Below are positions 1 through 10,828 of a DNA stretch of 64,000 bases, piece by piece; the stretch's first letter is position 1, and the number at the start of each line of letters is the position of its first letter. Under the pieces are notes generated by a model. It was not told the origin of the DNA and ran no database searches. It saw only the letters and a list, made by a program, of their open reading frames with translations. The stretch lies in contig NW_019775565.1 in NCBI RefSeq assembly GCF_001039355.2, forward strand, positions 128,689 to 192,688, in the 5' to 3' direction. The position numbers and the translations under genes are program-made. The DNA is from Lingula anatina. Lineage: Eukaryota > Brachiopoda > Lingulata > Lingulida > Lingulidae.

Positions 1-570
1 GTTCCTTCGTTGTCAGCCAGAGTTAAGAAAACGCAGAAAGCATTTATGTCCAAAGTACTTTCTGAAAGATCAGATCTATCAGACGACCCCCTGATGACTG
101 TGTGGACACTCTGTAAACACGCCCGGACGAAGGGCGCCAATTACTTGACCAACGTGCTAAACGAGGTTGATGACATTTGTATCTCTGACATCACTAAGAG
201 ACAGTTAGCTATTAAGAACTCCCGAAGTAGTAAAAGTGTGTTTTATACCGAGATAAACCCCAGTGTGAGCGTACACGCCATGTACGAAGGGGCGGTTCGG
301 GAGGAGGACAGAATCCCAGCCTCTAGAATAAGATTATCTGCACACAGTCTGGCTATCGAGACAGGCAGATGGGCGAAAAAGCCACGCGAACAAAGACTCT
401 GTGAGTGCGGTAACATACAAACGGAGAAACACGCAATATGTGATTGTATTTATACGGCTGATTGCCGCAACAAATTCCCTACAATAGACTTTACAAACTT
501 AGAAAGGGTTTTCAATGGCCCTGTTAATGACGTATGCAGATGTATAAGAATGTGTTTAACTAAATATTAA
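1..570 (+). CDS. C-terminal fragment of a non-LTR retrotransposon ORF2 protein
   Basis: The reading frame is open from the window edge to a TAA at 568-570, so only about 189 residues of a larger protein are seen. Near residues 104-121 it carries the stretch RLSAHSLAIETGRW, followed by a Cys-rich finger (LCECG, then H and C: a C-x-C-x(n)-H-x(n)-C pattern). This finger is typical of the extreme C-terminus of LINE ORF2 proteins, after the reverse transcriptase. No RT motif is in the window. A short 3' UTR and a CTAA-type tail follow, as expected at a LINE 3' end. The LINE clade cannot be assigned from this piece. Confidence 0.72.
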   Translation, partial: VPSLSARVKKTQKAFMSKVLSERSDLSDDPLMTVWTLCKHARTKGANYLTNVLNEVDDICISDITKRQLAIKNSRSSKSVFYTEINPSVSVHAMYEGAVREEDRIPASRIRLSAHSLAIETGRWAKKPREQRLCECGNIQTEKHAICDCIYTADCRNKFPTIDFTNLERVFNGPVNDVCRCIRMCLTKY

Positions 571-674
571 AGAAAAACAAAAGAAAGGTCAAACCCGTAT
601 ACAACAAAAGCTTTGCCCGCGCAATGTAATTCGTTTTGCTTATATGGGAATAAAATTAACTAACTAACTAACTA
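571..674 (+). mobile_element. 3' UTR and CTAA-repeat tail of the LINE
   Basis: About 85 bases of non-coding sequence follow the ORF2 stop and end in tandem TAAC/CTAA units (656-674). Short simple-repeat tails instead of poly(A) are known in several non-LTR clades. The element's 3' boundary is therefore placed at about 674. Confidence 0.6.
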
Positions 675-766
675 GGGACGTCTGATACCATCAGTGTTAG
701 TATAACCCATGGCAGATAGCATGTCGCTGGTTGACCGAGATTGGGCCACAGACTCTTCTGACTACG

Positions 767-1056
767 GCGGTCCACCAGCTACTGTCGCCGGTGGGCCTAC
801 GTTGGCCTGACCGCCGGTCCAACGTTGGCCCACCAGCGACATATATCTCGAGCGGCCTGTAGTGTTTTACCGGTACATTACAATGCAATGAGTAATCTGA
901 TGTATTTGTACGCATGCGCAGGGGAGTTACTGATAAAGTGCGTGAAGAGTCAACAGGTGTATTTTTGTGTCTCGTGGTATTGGTCAAGAACCAGTGATTA
1001 TAACATTACACGACCCAACGTCGGCCCACCAGCGACAGTAACTGGTGGGCCACCGC
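767..1056. mobile_element. MITE with about 40-bp inverted ends
   Basis: The left end (767-808, starting GCGGTCCACCAG) is an imperfect inverted copy of the right end (1015-1056). Both carry a GTCGC-GGTGGGCC core and a further ACGTTGG. The interior has no coding capacity. A second internal GTTGGCCCACCAGCGAC copy at 823-840 makes the ends compound. No clear target-site duplication was found, so the superfamily is left open. Confidence 0.6.
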
Positions 1057-1319
1057 AGGCCCACCGCTTTTCTTATGTTTTCTTTTATCATTATTATTAT
1101 TCATTAATGAATTGATTTATTATTTTTTATACTTATTATCATTATTATTACATAAAATGGGCAAAACATATTATTATATTTCAAGATTTTTTATTCTTCC
1201 ATAATCTTTTTTTTCATAATATACAAACAGGGTGGCAAGTTATAAAGGACCTTCAGAGAATAAGATAAATATTTAAAAAAAGGAAATCCATTGCTAAATG
1301 TAATGAATGTACTAAATCG

Positions 1320-2011
1320 TACCCTCTACCAGGGCGAGTATTAGATTTTTTACAGATATTCACAGATATGTCTCTGCTAGATAGATGGTCATTTAGGGCT
1401 CAACTCACCCTTTTGAGAAATCTCAAGGCTGATTACATGGCTGGTAATTGTTTGCATAATTGCTCAGGCACTGCCACTTTGCAGGTCCAGTCTAAGACTG
1501 CGTGACAGCAATTAAGACCCCAATCCCATAGATTTTAGATCGATCTATCCCGGTGGGGAGTCTCACTAGATTACTGTCAGCTTAGCCGGTTTAAGCGTCT
1601 GTCCCGCCTACTTCAAGCTGTAAGGGGGTAATTAACTATGGTGCGCGCTCGGCTGACTGCAATTTAGGGTGAACCCCCAGGGAGTTAGGTCGATCTAAAT
1701 CTTAATCACTGGATCGATCTAAATCTCTGGGAATACACCCTAAGACAGTTAATAACTCTGACGTCAATAACTTGCTCTACTGTGACAGATAAAAGAGCCT
1801 TAGACTGGTTGCGTAACGAGCAGTTATCACATCGTTGTGAATCTCAGCTCATGCAGAGCAAGTACAAAGCCTTTGGCGCGCGCGCAGAGATAATTGTTTC
1901 CACATGGGATTCCTCAACAGGGTGAGTTGAGCCCTAAATGACCATCTATCTAGCTAGAGACATATCTGTGAATATCTGTAAAAAATCTATCACTCGCCCT
2001 GGTAGAGGGTA
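1320..2011. mobile_element. Mutator-like foldback MITE with long TIRs and 9-bp TSD
   Basis: The element starts TACCCTCTACC and ends with its exact complement GGTAGAGGGTA. The inverted ends stay alignable for roughly 95 bp. The 9-mer ACTAAATCG flanks it at 1311-1319 and 2012-2020. Long TIRs plus a 9-bp duplication are the signature of Mutator-like elements. There is no transposase. A smaller MITE is nested at 1516-1740, and a partial second copy of this family, without the nested insert, is at 24792. Confidence 0.75.
1516..1740 (+). mobile_element. Harbinger-like MITE, copy 1 (nested)
   Basis: This is a roughly 225-bp element with imperfect TIRs (GACCCCAATCCCATAG at the left; the complement of GGGAATACACCC at the right) and subterminal GATCGATCTA motifs at both ends. 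It is flanked by TAA (1513-1515 and 1741-1743). Copies 2 and 3 lie at 3200 and 5313. A 3-bp TWA-type duplication fits PIF/Harbinger. It sits inside the Mutator-like element. Confidence 0.7.
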
Positions 2012-2039
2012 ACTAAATCGTAGGCAGTTTTCACTCACT

Positions 2040-2345
2040 ATCGTTCACTTACGCTCACTTACACAAGTAACCTTTCACTCTCACGATCGATCCCAGATTC
2101 GGTCTAAAACTTCACGTAAGTCAACCAAGTCAACCACAAGAATAAATCAACGTAACGCTGTTTTATTCAACAACTCCAAGATTCATTACATATACTATCT
2201 TTTATACAACTTTCTTTTATTGCAACGATCTTATGCAGATTTTCTGCTGCAGGTCTTTGTCCAATCAGCGCGCCAAATGTAAATTGTTTTCAATTACATA
2301 ATTAGGTTATCGGGAGCGTCTCTTGATCTCCGGGCGCTCCCAACA
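2040..2345 (-). mobile_element. Solo (or 3') LTR, copy 1
   Basis: On the minus strand it begins TGTTGGGAGCGCCCGGAG at 2345, holds a short terminal palindrome (GGGAGCG...CGCTCCC), and ends near GTGAACGAT at 2040. A homologous copy is on the + strand at 30225-30559. A purine-rich stretch lies just outside its 5' end on the minus strand (about 2346-2362), which fits a polypurine tract preceding a 3' LTR. No gag or pol is recognisable next to it. Confidence 0.6.
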
Positions 2346-3199
2346 TATTCCTTCATTTTTTCCGAGAAAAAATATGATAAGATTTTTTTTCGTTAAACTT
2401 ACGTGATATTTACAAAATATTATGTTTACGATAATATAAAATATATTAATTTTAAATTAAAACTGTAACGTTTCTTATTTAAAAGTCTATATTTATTCCG
2501 GCGCTGGCGTCGTGGATTCTTCCTTCTTCTTCTTTATAATGGGTCCTGCAGGGTCTGCTGATGAGGGCCCAGGATGATCCGCATATCTTTGAGGGATTAT
2601 TTAGTTCCCTCAGGGCGTCCTGATGCCCTTATCCTTGCCGGACAAGCCCAACAAGGTTTTGCCGGTTTAGTCGCCGACGGCTCGACCATGGACAGGTAGT
2701 ACCGTTTTACATGGTTAACGGTAGCAGATAACTGACCTGAGTGTTTGTTATCAAAACATAGAATACGCACAAAACGTTTTAAAAAGGTCCTCTTCGCTGG
2801 CCTGGTCTCTCACCTAGGTTCGAAGTTTCGAAGCCCATCCAAGGTCGAAGTGTCGAAGCCTCTTCCCGGATCGTAGTGTCGAAGATCTGCACACTTAAAG
2901 AGAGCTCATCGACCACCATGCCCCCAGTGATAGTTGTGCAAAAGAACAGTACAAGGAAATAGGTTTTCTTGTATTTCCAAAGCCATGTCAGTCTAATAGA
3001 GTCTTTACTTGCAACAAATAACACAATTTAATGTAAAAACACCCATTCATGTTACAACTACAACATATAAAATACAAAATTAGCTCTGTTTGAAAGGACC
3101 AAGCATGCCAAACAGAGTGCTTTGATTTGTAGACGAAACAGTTTTAACTGCCAAAAACGTCATATACATGTTCATGTAGATCCAAGCATAGTTAGTCTA
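2346..3199. other. Non-coding stretch, no gene recognised
   Basis: It may include the 3' internal remnant of the LTR element next to it. GC-rich patches at 2500-2720 and a run of CGAAGTxTCGAAGCC-like repeats at 2818-2886 are visible. No conserved protein was found on either strand. Confidence 0.4.
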
Positions 3200-3413
3200 T
3201 GGGCGCATTCCCATAGATTTTAGATCGATCTATCCCTGTGGGGAGTCTTACTAGATTACTGTCAGATAATCCGGCTTAAATGTCCGTCCCGCTTACTATA
3301 AGCTGTAAGGGGGTAATTCACTTTCGTGCTCGCTCGGCTGACAGCTATTTAGCGTGAACCCCCAGGGAGTTAGGTCGATCTAGTTGTATCGATCTAATCT
3401 CTGGGAATGGGGT
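3200..3413 (+). mobile_element. Harbinger-like MITE, copy 2
   Basis: It aligns over its whole length to the element at 1516-1740. It has the same subterminal GATCGATCTA motifs and the same AAGCTGTAAGGGGGTAATT centre. The flanking trinucleotide is CTA on both sides (3197-3199, 3414-3416), a one-base variant of TTA. Confidence 0.7.
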
Positions 3414-4479
3414 CTATATCTTTGCCAAATATCTCATAACCGTACGTTATTAATGGTTCAATCTTAACTAAGGTATCCAAATTTAATTTTTCAATAACCA
3501 TGTAACAAGACACATAATTTCATCTCTGGACCCGCCCCCCCCCCAAAAAAAAAAAAAATAAATAAATAAAAAAATAATAATAAATAGTTAAACAGAAATA
3601 AAATTAAAAACAAAAACCAGTCTGAATCCGATAATGATGATACAAATGTCTCTTGCAAAGCTTGAACTCTATCTTTTTTCTGAAAAACAGGTAATTATGA
3701 TGTGACCAAGTCTATCAGAGTGAACAGACGACACAGTCAACAGTTGAATCAAATATCTGGATCTATCACAAATGAAAACTGACTATTCTAGATCCCTCAA
3801 TGCAAAGAAATCGGTTCTCACCCCATCCTCTCCTTCTTTGATATTTGATAGAATTCTAGTAACTTGTACCGGTTATGATTTACTGAGTAAAATAGCCCAG
3901 TTTATTGCTAAAACAAAGCAAAATTATCACATTTTATGTATTATACAATGCTGTGCAATAAGTTATACAGAAACACATATAGTCTTCAAAGCAGCACATG
4001 CATGTAATACCCGATAAATGACAATCAATTATTCAACTGATAGAAAAAAATGCGCCCAACTTTCTAATATTCCACGATTTGATCCGACACAAAGGCGATA
4101 TGCTTATAACGTAGGAGGGACAGCTACCAAACCCTGACCATATAAAATATTATGAATGCAATAACTGAAGCATGATTAACAATGCCCCGAAAGGCCATGG
4201 CTTTGACAACGATGTTGGCAACTTGTCCATTTAAAACTTTGGGTGTCGTGTCAGACTCCTAGTGTTGAGGGGGGAGGGGGGGGGGGGCGGGGGTCACGAA
4301 AGTTGGATGTTACATAAGGCTTATCTTCTCTGTGAGCTAGGATTGAAGACGCATTTTTTTTATTAAATATGCTGTTATTACAGTTCACTACAGAGCGTGT
4401 CTTTTTCTCCTTACTCATCTATATTAACTGAATAGCTGGTTCATTTTAAGTACAATATAAAAAACGTATTCATTAATAA
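3414..4479. other. AT-rich intergenic stretch
   Basis: I see no gene. It holds a poly-C/poly-A run (3534-3560) and a G-run (4268-4292). Short ORFs here lack any family resemblance. Confidence 0.4.
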
Positions 4480-5290
4480 ATCCCTCACCTTGTGAGTTTT
4501 GGGTAGTTCATCATTTGAGGTAGTAAGATAAAAAAATTGATCATGTTCATTGTCAGAGTCGACAATAGGCCTATCAGAAAATGACTGTCAAAAAATTGAC
4601 TGTCAAAAAATTGGATATCCTTCAATGTAATTTGAAAATCTGACCGTCTTCCGGAAGACCCAGAAGACGGCCTCAATCCACCTCTGCAGGCGTCCTTTTC
4701 CAAGGTTTTGCACTGTCCTGTATATGTGCAGCCGGACCTACAAGTAGAGCACCTAGCGCTATCAAACCCTTTGTTAATAGCATGCGCTTTAGCTAGCAAG
4801 ATTGACCCTTAATCTCGTCAAACCTATTGCAGAACTCCGTGGAAAGGGTTTGAACACAAGCAACTGTCTTTGGCACCTGGCCTGGCTGAAATGACAAGTT
4901 GCCGCCATTTTTAACCTGATGTGACTTGTTTCTAGGCTGCAGAAAGTGGCCTCTATTTGTGAATCGATCAAAACTTAGGGAATTTCCATTTTGTTGATGT
5001 TGATAAGCAAAGTGAAACTGCTCACTCGGCGCAGGGATTTCCAGGGCTATTTTTGCTCAGTATTTGAGGACAAATAAATATAAATCACTGATAGAAGACG
5101 ATAACGATAGAAAAGGCCTACAAGGAAAACAATTTGCAAGTAAGTAAAAACCAAAAGTTACGTGCTCAATACTGTACGATATCTCTAAAGTGCAGTCTGT
5201 TTCAAAATTGAAGATAATTCAGTAATTTGAAACAGACTAGGAGCGATCCTTGTGATCAGAGTATACTGTACACATATCACAGTTTGGTGG
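4480..5290 (+). promoter_or_regulatory. Conserved upstream block of IFI44-like copy A (candidate promoter and 5' non-coding exon)
   Basis: The block aligns to 36340-37215 (upstream of copy B) and, in part, to 48440-48985 (upstream of copy C). Shared stretches include AACTCCGT-GCAAGGGTTTGAACACAA-like sequence and a conserved GATAGAAGACxATAACGATA. A consensus donor GTAAGT at 5140-5145 has a counterpart at 48978 in copy C. The first coding exon of each copy is preceded by an AG acceptor, so a 5' untranslated exon ending at about 5139 is inferred. An AAGTGAAA motif (5010-5017), the core bound by interferon regulatory factors, is present, though one short motif is weak evidence. Confidence 0.5.
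5194..5238. promoter_or_regulatory. Conserved hairpin upstream of copy A
   Basis: Perfect 13-bp arms AGTCTGTTTCAAA and TTTGAAACAGACT surround a 19-base loop. The equivalent hairpin upstream of copy B (37101-37146) keeps its pairing through a paired T-to-A and A-to-T change. Its role is unknown. Confidence 0.5.
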
Positions 5291-5312
5291 ATTTACCATA
5301 TTTGTAACCTTA

Positions 5313-5514
5313 GACTGGGTTCCCACATTTTTAGATTTGGATCGATCTAACTCCCTGGGGGTTCACGTTAAGTTGCTCTCAGCTTCGGAGAGCCGAGCGC
5401 GTACAAAAGTTAATAACCCCCTTACAGCTTTTACTAGGCGGGACAGACATTTAAGCCAATCTTGTGAGACTCCCCACGAGGATACATCGATCTAAAATCT
5501 GTGTAAATGCAGTC
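5313..5514 (-). mobile_element. Harbinger-like MITE, copy 3
   Basis: This is a reverse-oriented copy of the 1516/3200 family, flanked by TTA on both sides (5310-5312, 5515-5517). It lies between the hairpin and the first coding exon of copy A, probably within the first intron. Confidence 0.7.
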
Positions 5515-5519
5515 TTAGA

Positions 5520-5880
5520 CTGTGGGGAAGGAGGACACAGCCGGGTAGGGGGGCACGGTGGCGTAGGGGGGCTCAGTGGGGGTAGGGGGTGACAGAGTGG
5601 GGGAAAGGGGGTCACATTGGGGTAGGTGGACTCAGTGGGGGTAGGGGACACAGTGGGGGAAGGGGGGCACAGAAGGGGTAGGGGCGACATTGGGGGTAAG
5701 GGGTGACACAGTGGGGGTAGTGGGACACAATGGGGGGGCAGTCCATGGGGCTAGGGGGACACTGGGGGTAAGGGGGACACAATGGGGGTTAGGAGGACAC
5801 AGTTGGGGGCACAGTGGGGGTCATTGTGTGTAGGGGGACACACTTGGGAGGCACGTTGGGGGAAGGGGGACACAGTGCAT
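5520..5880 (+). repeat. G-rich minisatellite with about 19-20-bp units
   Basis: The unit resembles GGGGGTAGGGGGACACAGTG, repeated imperfectly about 18 times. It ends about 45 bases before the splice acceptor of the first coding exon of copy A. Runs of four to six G at short spacing give strong G-quadruplex potential. The proline-rich minus-strand ORF here is a by-product of the repeat. Confidence 0.8.
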
Positions 5881-5938
5881 ATTGTTCTTTATAATCTATT
5901 AGACATTAAAACCGTCTGTTTCAGCCCACTAGGCCGCA

Positions 5939-8900
5939 ATGCCAATACTTGACAACAGGTCGTACCGGAAACAGCTCCGTGCATGGATTGGTGACCCGAC
6001 CTTGACCTTTAACCTCCTGTACAGCGCCACCAGAGACGGCTGCAGTGGTCAGGCTTTCCATCAGAAGTGCAACAACCAAGGTCCGACTGTTTCTATTGGT
6101 CAAAACAGTGCTGGTTACATCATAGGGGGGTACACGAGCATCCCATGGACATCACGGGGAGATTATTTTAATGATGACCGTGCATTTTTGTTCCAGCTCT
6201 TCCCAAACAAGGTAAAGTTCGCTCGCAATGGGAACGGGAATGATGTTTATGACAACGCTACGTATGGTCCCACGTTTGGAGGGGATTTAAACTATAATCA
6301 GACGGCTTTCGATACTGCTGGCAGGTATGGTTATGGGCGAGTTAGGGACAGGAAAGGGCGGTTTAGTTGGAATGGGATCCCAGTCCAGATGCCAGGTGTT
6401 TCTGAGTCCTGTGGAAACGATCTGTTGTTCTTTTCCGATTCAAACAATGGATATGACGCTTATTCAGACACAGCCGACTTTGGCTACATGGGTACTTATT
6501 ATGCCGCCAATGGTTTCACCGCTAATTCATACAATACATCTGGCGATTATTTCTACACAAATGGCTACAGTTACATCGGTAATAGTTATAATGGCAATGG
6601 TTACAACGCCCAAACATTTACTGGAAACAGCAACGCTTATCTCGACATTGAAGTATACGCTGTAAAACGTAAGTGCTATTATACTCGTCAACTGTATATT
6701 ACACAATGTTTGGTTTTATGCCAATTCTCAAATGATTCTTTTTTCGTAAGTGAGTGAAAGATGAGAGAAAGCCAAGAAAATTTTAACTGCATGTTTGTAA
6801 TAAATAAAAAAAGTTGAAACTGTTATACTGTCGTTTTATTTCCATTACGAGACGATGAATACCTGGACTGCCTTTCAATATTAAAAGTTATAAATAGATA
6901 TGTTACCTGTTTCACCGCCCTATTAATAAATAGTTTTACAACATTGGATACTTCTCCACAGGTCATTTATTTCTAATTATATAGTTATTTTTTGACAGAG
7001 GTAAATTCAGAAGATGAATTATATGAGAAAGATAAACCGTGGCGCAAAACTGACATTAACGACTGGAATAATAAGGTATGTGAAGCTCTTTGACGTACCT
7101 CAACGAAAGATAAAATAACTAAAGTTACTACTTAAACAAACTTTTCTTTTTACTTATTTTGTACCACTTCATCGTTTTTGTTTTTTGTTTTTTTTTTAAT
7201 TAAATTATTAGTCAAATTCCAAAGTAACTTAACCAATGGTTTATTTTTCAGACAGGCCCAATTATTATATCAAATTTTATAGTAACCTTAGTAGAATTGA
7301 CTCTTGTAGACCAACAATTTACAGTAGGGGGAGCTCTGCATTCTCCCACCGTGGCGCCACCTGTTTCAGCTACCAGGGACATCCACAGGGAATTAATTTA
7401 TGAAAATTAACATTTAAAAAACTGGCAAATTTGAGGTTATTGTCTTAATCTCCTTTTTTTCAGACCAGAGGCAAACTTTTTGATGAGTTGGTGTCGTTCT
7501 CCACTCCAACCCCGGCCAAAGTTCCCGCCGCACGGCTCCTCCTGGTGGGCAGTGTGGGGGCGGGGAAATCCAGTTTCTTTAACACCGTGCGCTCTGTGTG
7601 GAAAGGCAAAGTCCGCAGCCAGGTGGCGACCGGAACGGCACCCCATAGCCTCACAACCAAGGTATGTACTTGCATGATATTTTTCCATTGGTAAATGAAG
7701 GGGTTGTTTAAGAAGAGCAGGCTTCATAGGTCTTTAAGGTGAAGATATTTACACTTTTATCAAAATGTCATAATACGTTTTGAACGAGAAAATCCTGAAA
7801 CAGATTCGCTTCTTTTTCTTTCGTTCTTTCTGAGTGAGTAAATGTACCTGTAATTAGTAATCCAGTAGAAGAAGAATGACTCTGAAACCTGGAGAAAAAC
7901 TGGAGCTATGGTGGCACCAAAGAAGCCATGTGGGAATGGGTGGGAAATCCAACACTGAACAAGAAAGAGGGCCTCAGTTTTATATGATTGCGCACATACA
8001 GTGCCTCCGGAAAGTGCCCTTACCAAAAGGCCGCATGGGCTCCCAACCCTGCCCCGTATGGTCGAACAATAGAGTGCGCATGATAATTGCAGGGTAGGGG
8101 AATAGGCAAGTAATCCTTATCGGACACCCTAATTAGTCGGTTCAACGAGTGCGCTCTGCTTCTTCTCAATTGCCCTTAATTGTATGGGACGGGGCAGTGG
8201 AGACTATTCCTAGCCATATGACAATAGATCAGGGAACCAGCTATCCAGGCTATTTACCAAGTGAAAGCTATCAACGTTGATTAGTTGCCTAATGTAAGTT
8301 TCAGAGTTATTCATAGTTATCCCTCTTTCTTACATGTATTGTTGCTGTTGTTGTTGTTGTTCTACGTTTTTCTTCTTATTATTATTATTATCATAAAAGT
8401 ATCGTGTGTATGAGATCCGAGGAGGCCACCAGACGCCTGCGTTCCGTCTGTGTGACACCATGGGTCTGGAAGAGGACCAGGGACTAGATGTGGGGGACAT
8501 GGCTTATCTGCTGGATGGTCACGTGCCAGACCATTTCCAGGTCAGTGACGTATTACTTATCTCTCGGAGTCGCAGATGTCCAGAGTTCACAGGGAAGACA
8601 GAGGCTCTCTGATGGTAAAGCCCGGTAACGAATCTAAGGGTTCGTGAAACAGACAGGTCGTCCTCCATGTTATCCCCAGCCTAAGACTGATTACTGGATT
8701 TGCGACGTTAGGCTAACAAAAATGCTTCGGCACTCTTTAAATTCCAAATAATTATCAATCAGATAAGAAATGTTCATCATGGTTAAGTTCATTATTTGAT
8801 TTGAGTTTAACTAAATGGTTTAACCCTTATTTCACTTTGCATTAATGGTTCGTGATTTTTGTCTTTGTTTTACTAAAATCATCTTGCAATTAGTCAAAAG

Positions 8901-9939
8901 TAGTAATTTAATGAAGTACAATGAAGTTTATATGAAGGAAATATTTTTGTTAAATTTCTCTCCAGTTTAACCCGGCTGTGCGTATCACACGCAAATCCCT
9001 TGGTTTTGTGAAGGACCCTGGTTTGGCTGACGCCATTCACTGCGTAGCACTAGTCATAGATGGCAGCACATACAAGGTCATGTCTCCCAAGGTCAAGGAC
9101 AAATTGCTGGGTCTACGAACACTGGCACTTGACAGAGGTATCGTCTTTATTTCTGTAACTGAAAAATGGATTATCTTTGCTTTGATATATAATAACTTGT
9201 ATCCAACGCAGCATGTGGCCCGATGACGAGATTTCGAATAAGTTTGATACCTATTTTCGAACGATGCTTCCTTGTTAAGGGGTGCACATATATGTAACTC
9301 CACGTAGTTGAAGGGAAGACAGGATATATAAATGAAATGGACCTTGTTTGCTTGAACATAAACCTTTATTTAGGTAAGCCAAGGGATGGAAGGGAGAAGT
9401 CTCAAGGGTCACAAATCTAAGCCTCGCTTCACTCAGCATATGAGTACCTACAGATGTAGTACGCCCTGTACACTTATCAGTTGGGACCCGGTTCCTGTGA
9501 AGAACATGTAGTTTGTTGATTGATGAAATATTTAGAATTGCTGATTTGATCACATATCAGTGTGTAAAAATACTACTTTAAGAGTAAGAATAAATTATTT
9601 ACTGAAGTTAAATCTGTTGCAGATATCCCGGTCCACGTGGTCTTGACCAAGGTGGACAAGGTATGCAAAGACGTAGCTGAAGACCCATCTGTGGTATTTC
9701 ACAGTCGCGTCATTGAAAAGAAAGTGAAAGACATCAGTGACGCATTCGGTATACAGAGTAATCACGTCCAACCTGTGAAGAACTACGAATCCGAGACCTC
9801 CATTGACCCCAGAGTGGACATCCTGACTCTGAACGCCCTCAGACAGATGACCGGAAGTGCCGAGGACTACATTGAGTTTAAACTAGACGACATGGAGGAA
9901 ACGGACACCCAAATGTCTAAAATGAATATCAAAAAATAA
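5939..9939 (+). CDS. IFI44-like protein, copy A: TLDc domain plus P-loop GTPase (six exons, 544 aa)
   Basis: Coding exons: 5939-6668, 6999-7075, 7464-7661, 8400-8540, 8966-9137 and 9623-9939. All are GT/AG and join in phase with no stop. Residues 1-243 form a TLDc domain (AWIGDP, LLYSATRDG, GPT, IGGYTS, AFLFQLFP, ending DIEVYAVK). Exon 3 holds the P-loop GSVGAGKSS (298-306), exon 4 the DTMG switch motif (354-357), and exon 6 TKVD (448-451), the base-specificity motif. This architecture is that of IFI44/IFI44L, vertebrate interferon-induced proteins also found in invertebrates and linked to antiviral responses; the biochemical role is poorly known. About 43 residues (116-158) interrupt TLDc between FGG and GND, and an Asn/Gly/Tyr-rich tract fills 168-232. 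The ATG follows an AG acceptor by 14 bases, so an upstream non-coding exon is likely. Confidence 0.9.
6284..6412 (+). other. TLDc loop insertion in copy A
   Basis: Codons 116-158 (DLNYNQTAFDT to SESC) split the usual TLDc GPTFGGG-(N/D)-L strand. Copy B has a homologous but longer insertion (50 residues, 38106-38255). Copy C goes straight from GPTFGG to GNNL like canonical TLDc domains. The two insertions agree at the start (NYNQTAFDT) and end (VSE-C) but differ in charge and length in the middle. Confidence 0.7.
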
Positions 9940-10027
9940 CTTCTAGGAGTCCCGCTGACATGTGCATGTATCACAGCACCCTGTGTTGTTTGAGTTGTAG
10001 AACTAGAACAAATTTAGACACGATCCT

Positions 10028-10029
<2 letters not shown>

Positions 10030-10093
<64 letters not shown>

Positions 10094-10130
10094 GTATTTC
10101 AACTTTGTATAACGTATTTTAAGTGTGTTG

Positions 10131-10192
<62 letters not shown>
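10030..10192. repeat. Two (AT)n microsatellites
   Basis: Alternating TA runs at about 10030-10088 and 10134-10192 are separated by one unit of the 59-bp minisatellite that resumes after the gap. The AT runs look like expansions of the ATATATGTATATA part of that unit. Confidence 0.85.
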
Positions 10193-10201
<9 letters not shown>

Positions 10202-10828
10202 CATAAATGGGATTAAGAGCACTAAGAAGATGTACTGCTAGCTTCTCGTAATCCAGCTTTGTTGTGTCAAATAAGATACACCAATAGCTCGACCAGTTTT
10301 ATACTGTAAATGATTCATTTGGCGAAATTGAACCTTACTTGAAGACCAAAAAAAATGTGGCCAATGTCAAGATAAACCCAATGTAGTACATTTAAATAAA
10401 ATAACTGTGGGTCCATAGAATTACAGATGTATTTGTTATAGAACAGGCGCAACACACCATTTTATTCCTTTTTTTTGTTTTATTATTTGCACTAACTGCC
10501 GGGTATCCATCTCGAGGCAAAGCAGAATTTACACAAGTCTAGAACTTTAGACCAAATATCGGACAAAAAAAGGTTATTTCTGAAACATCCTCCTGATCTA
10601 AGTTCCCATTACCCCGTGCAGAAAACACATCAGTTTTGGTGATCTATCTCCATTCAGCTCTTAAGTGATAAGCTGCCAATGCACCCCAGTCACGGTAACA
10701 CTAATGAAAGTCCGGATATTGCCTGCCGGATATTACGTCATTAACGATACATCATGTACAAACTACCGTGCTCTCCTGCAGCCATTATAATAAGCTGACG
10801 TCGCCTTAAGTCACTTGATTGTTCACAC

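Noticed and set aside
5451-5690. Proline-rich minus-strand ORF
   Set aside because: Translation of the G-rich minisatellite; it has no non-repeat content.
5921-6103. Conserved 60-residue antisense ORF, also at 37743-37925 and 50638-50820
   Set aside because: It lies wholly within the TLDc exon on the opposite strand and is kept only because the sense strand is conserved. No start or splice context of its own.
7437-7727. Minus-strand and alternate-frame ORFs over the P-loop exons (also at 44519-44816 and 51705-52021)
   Set aside because: Shadows of the GTPase exon; only the + frame carries GxxxxGKS and joins in phase with neighbours.
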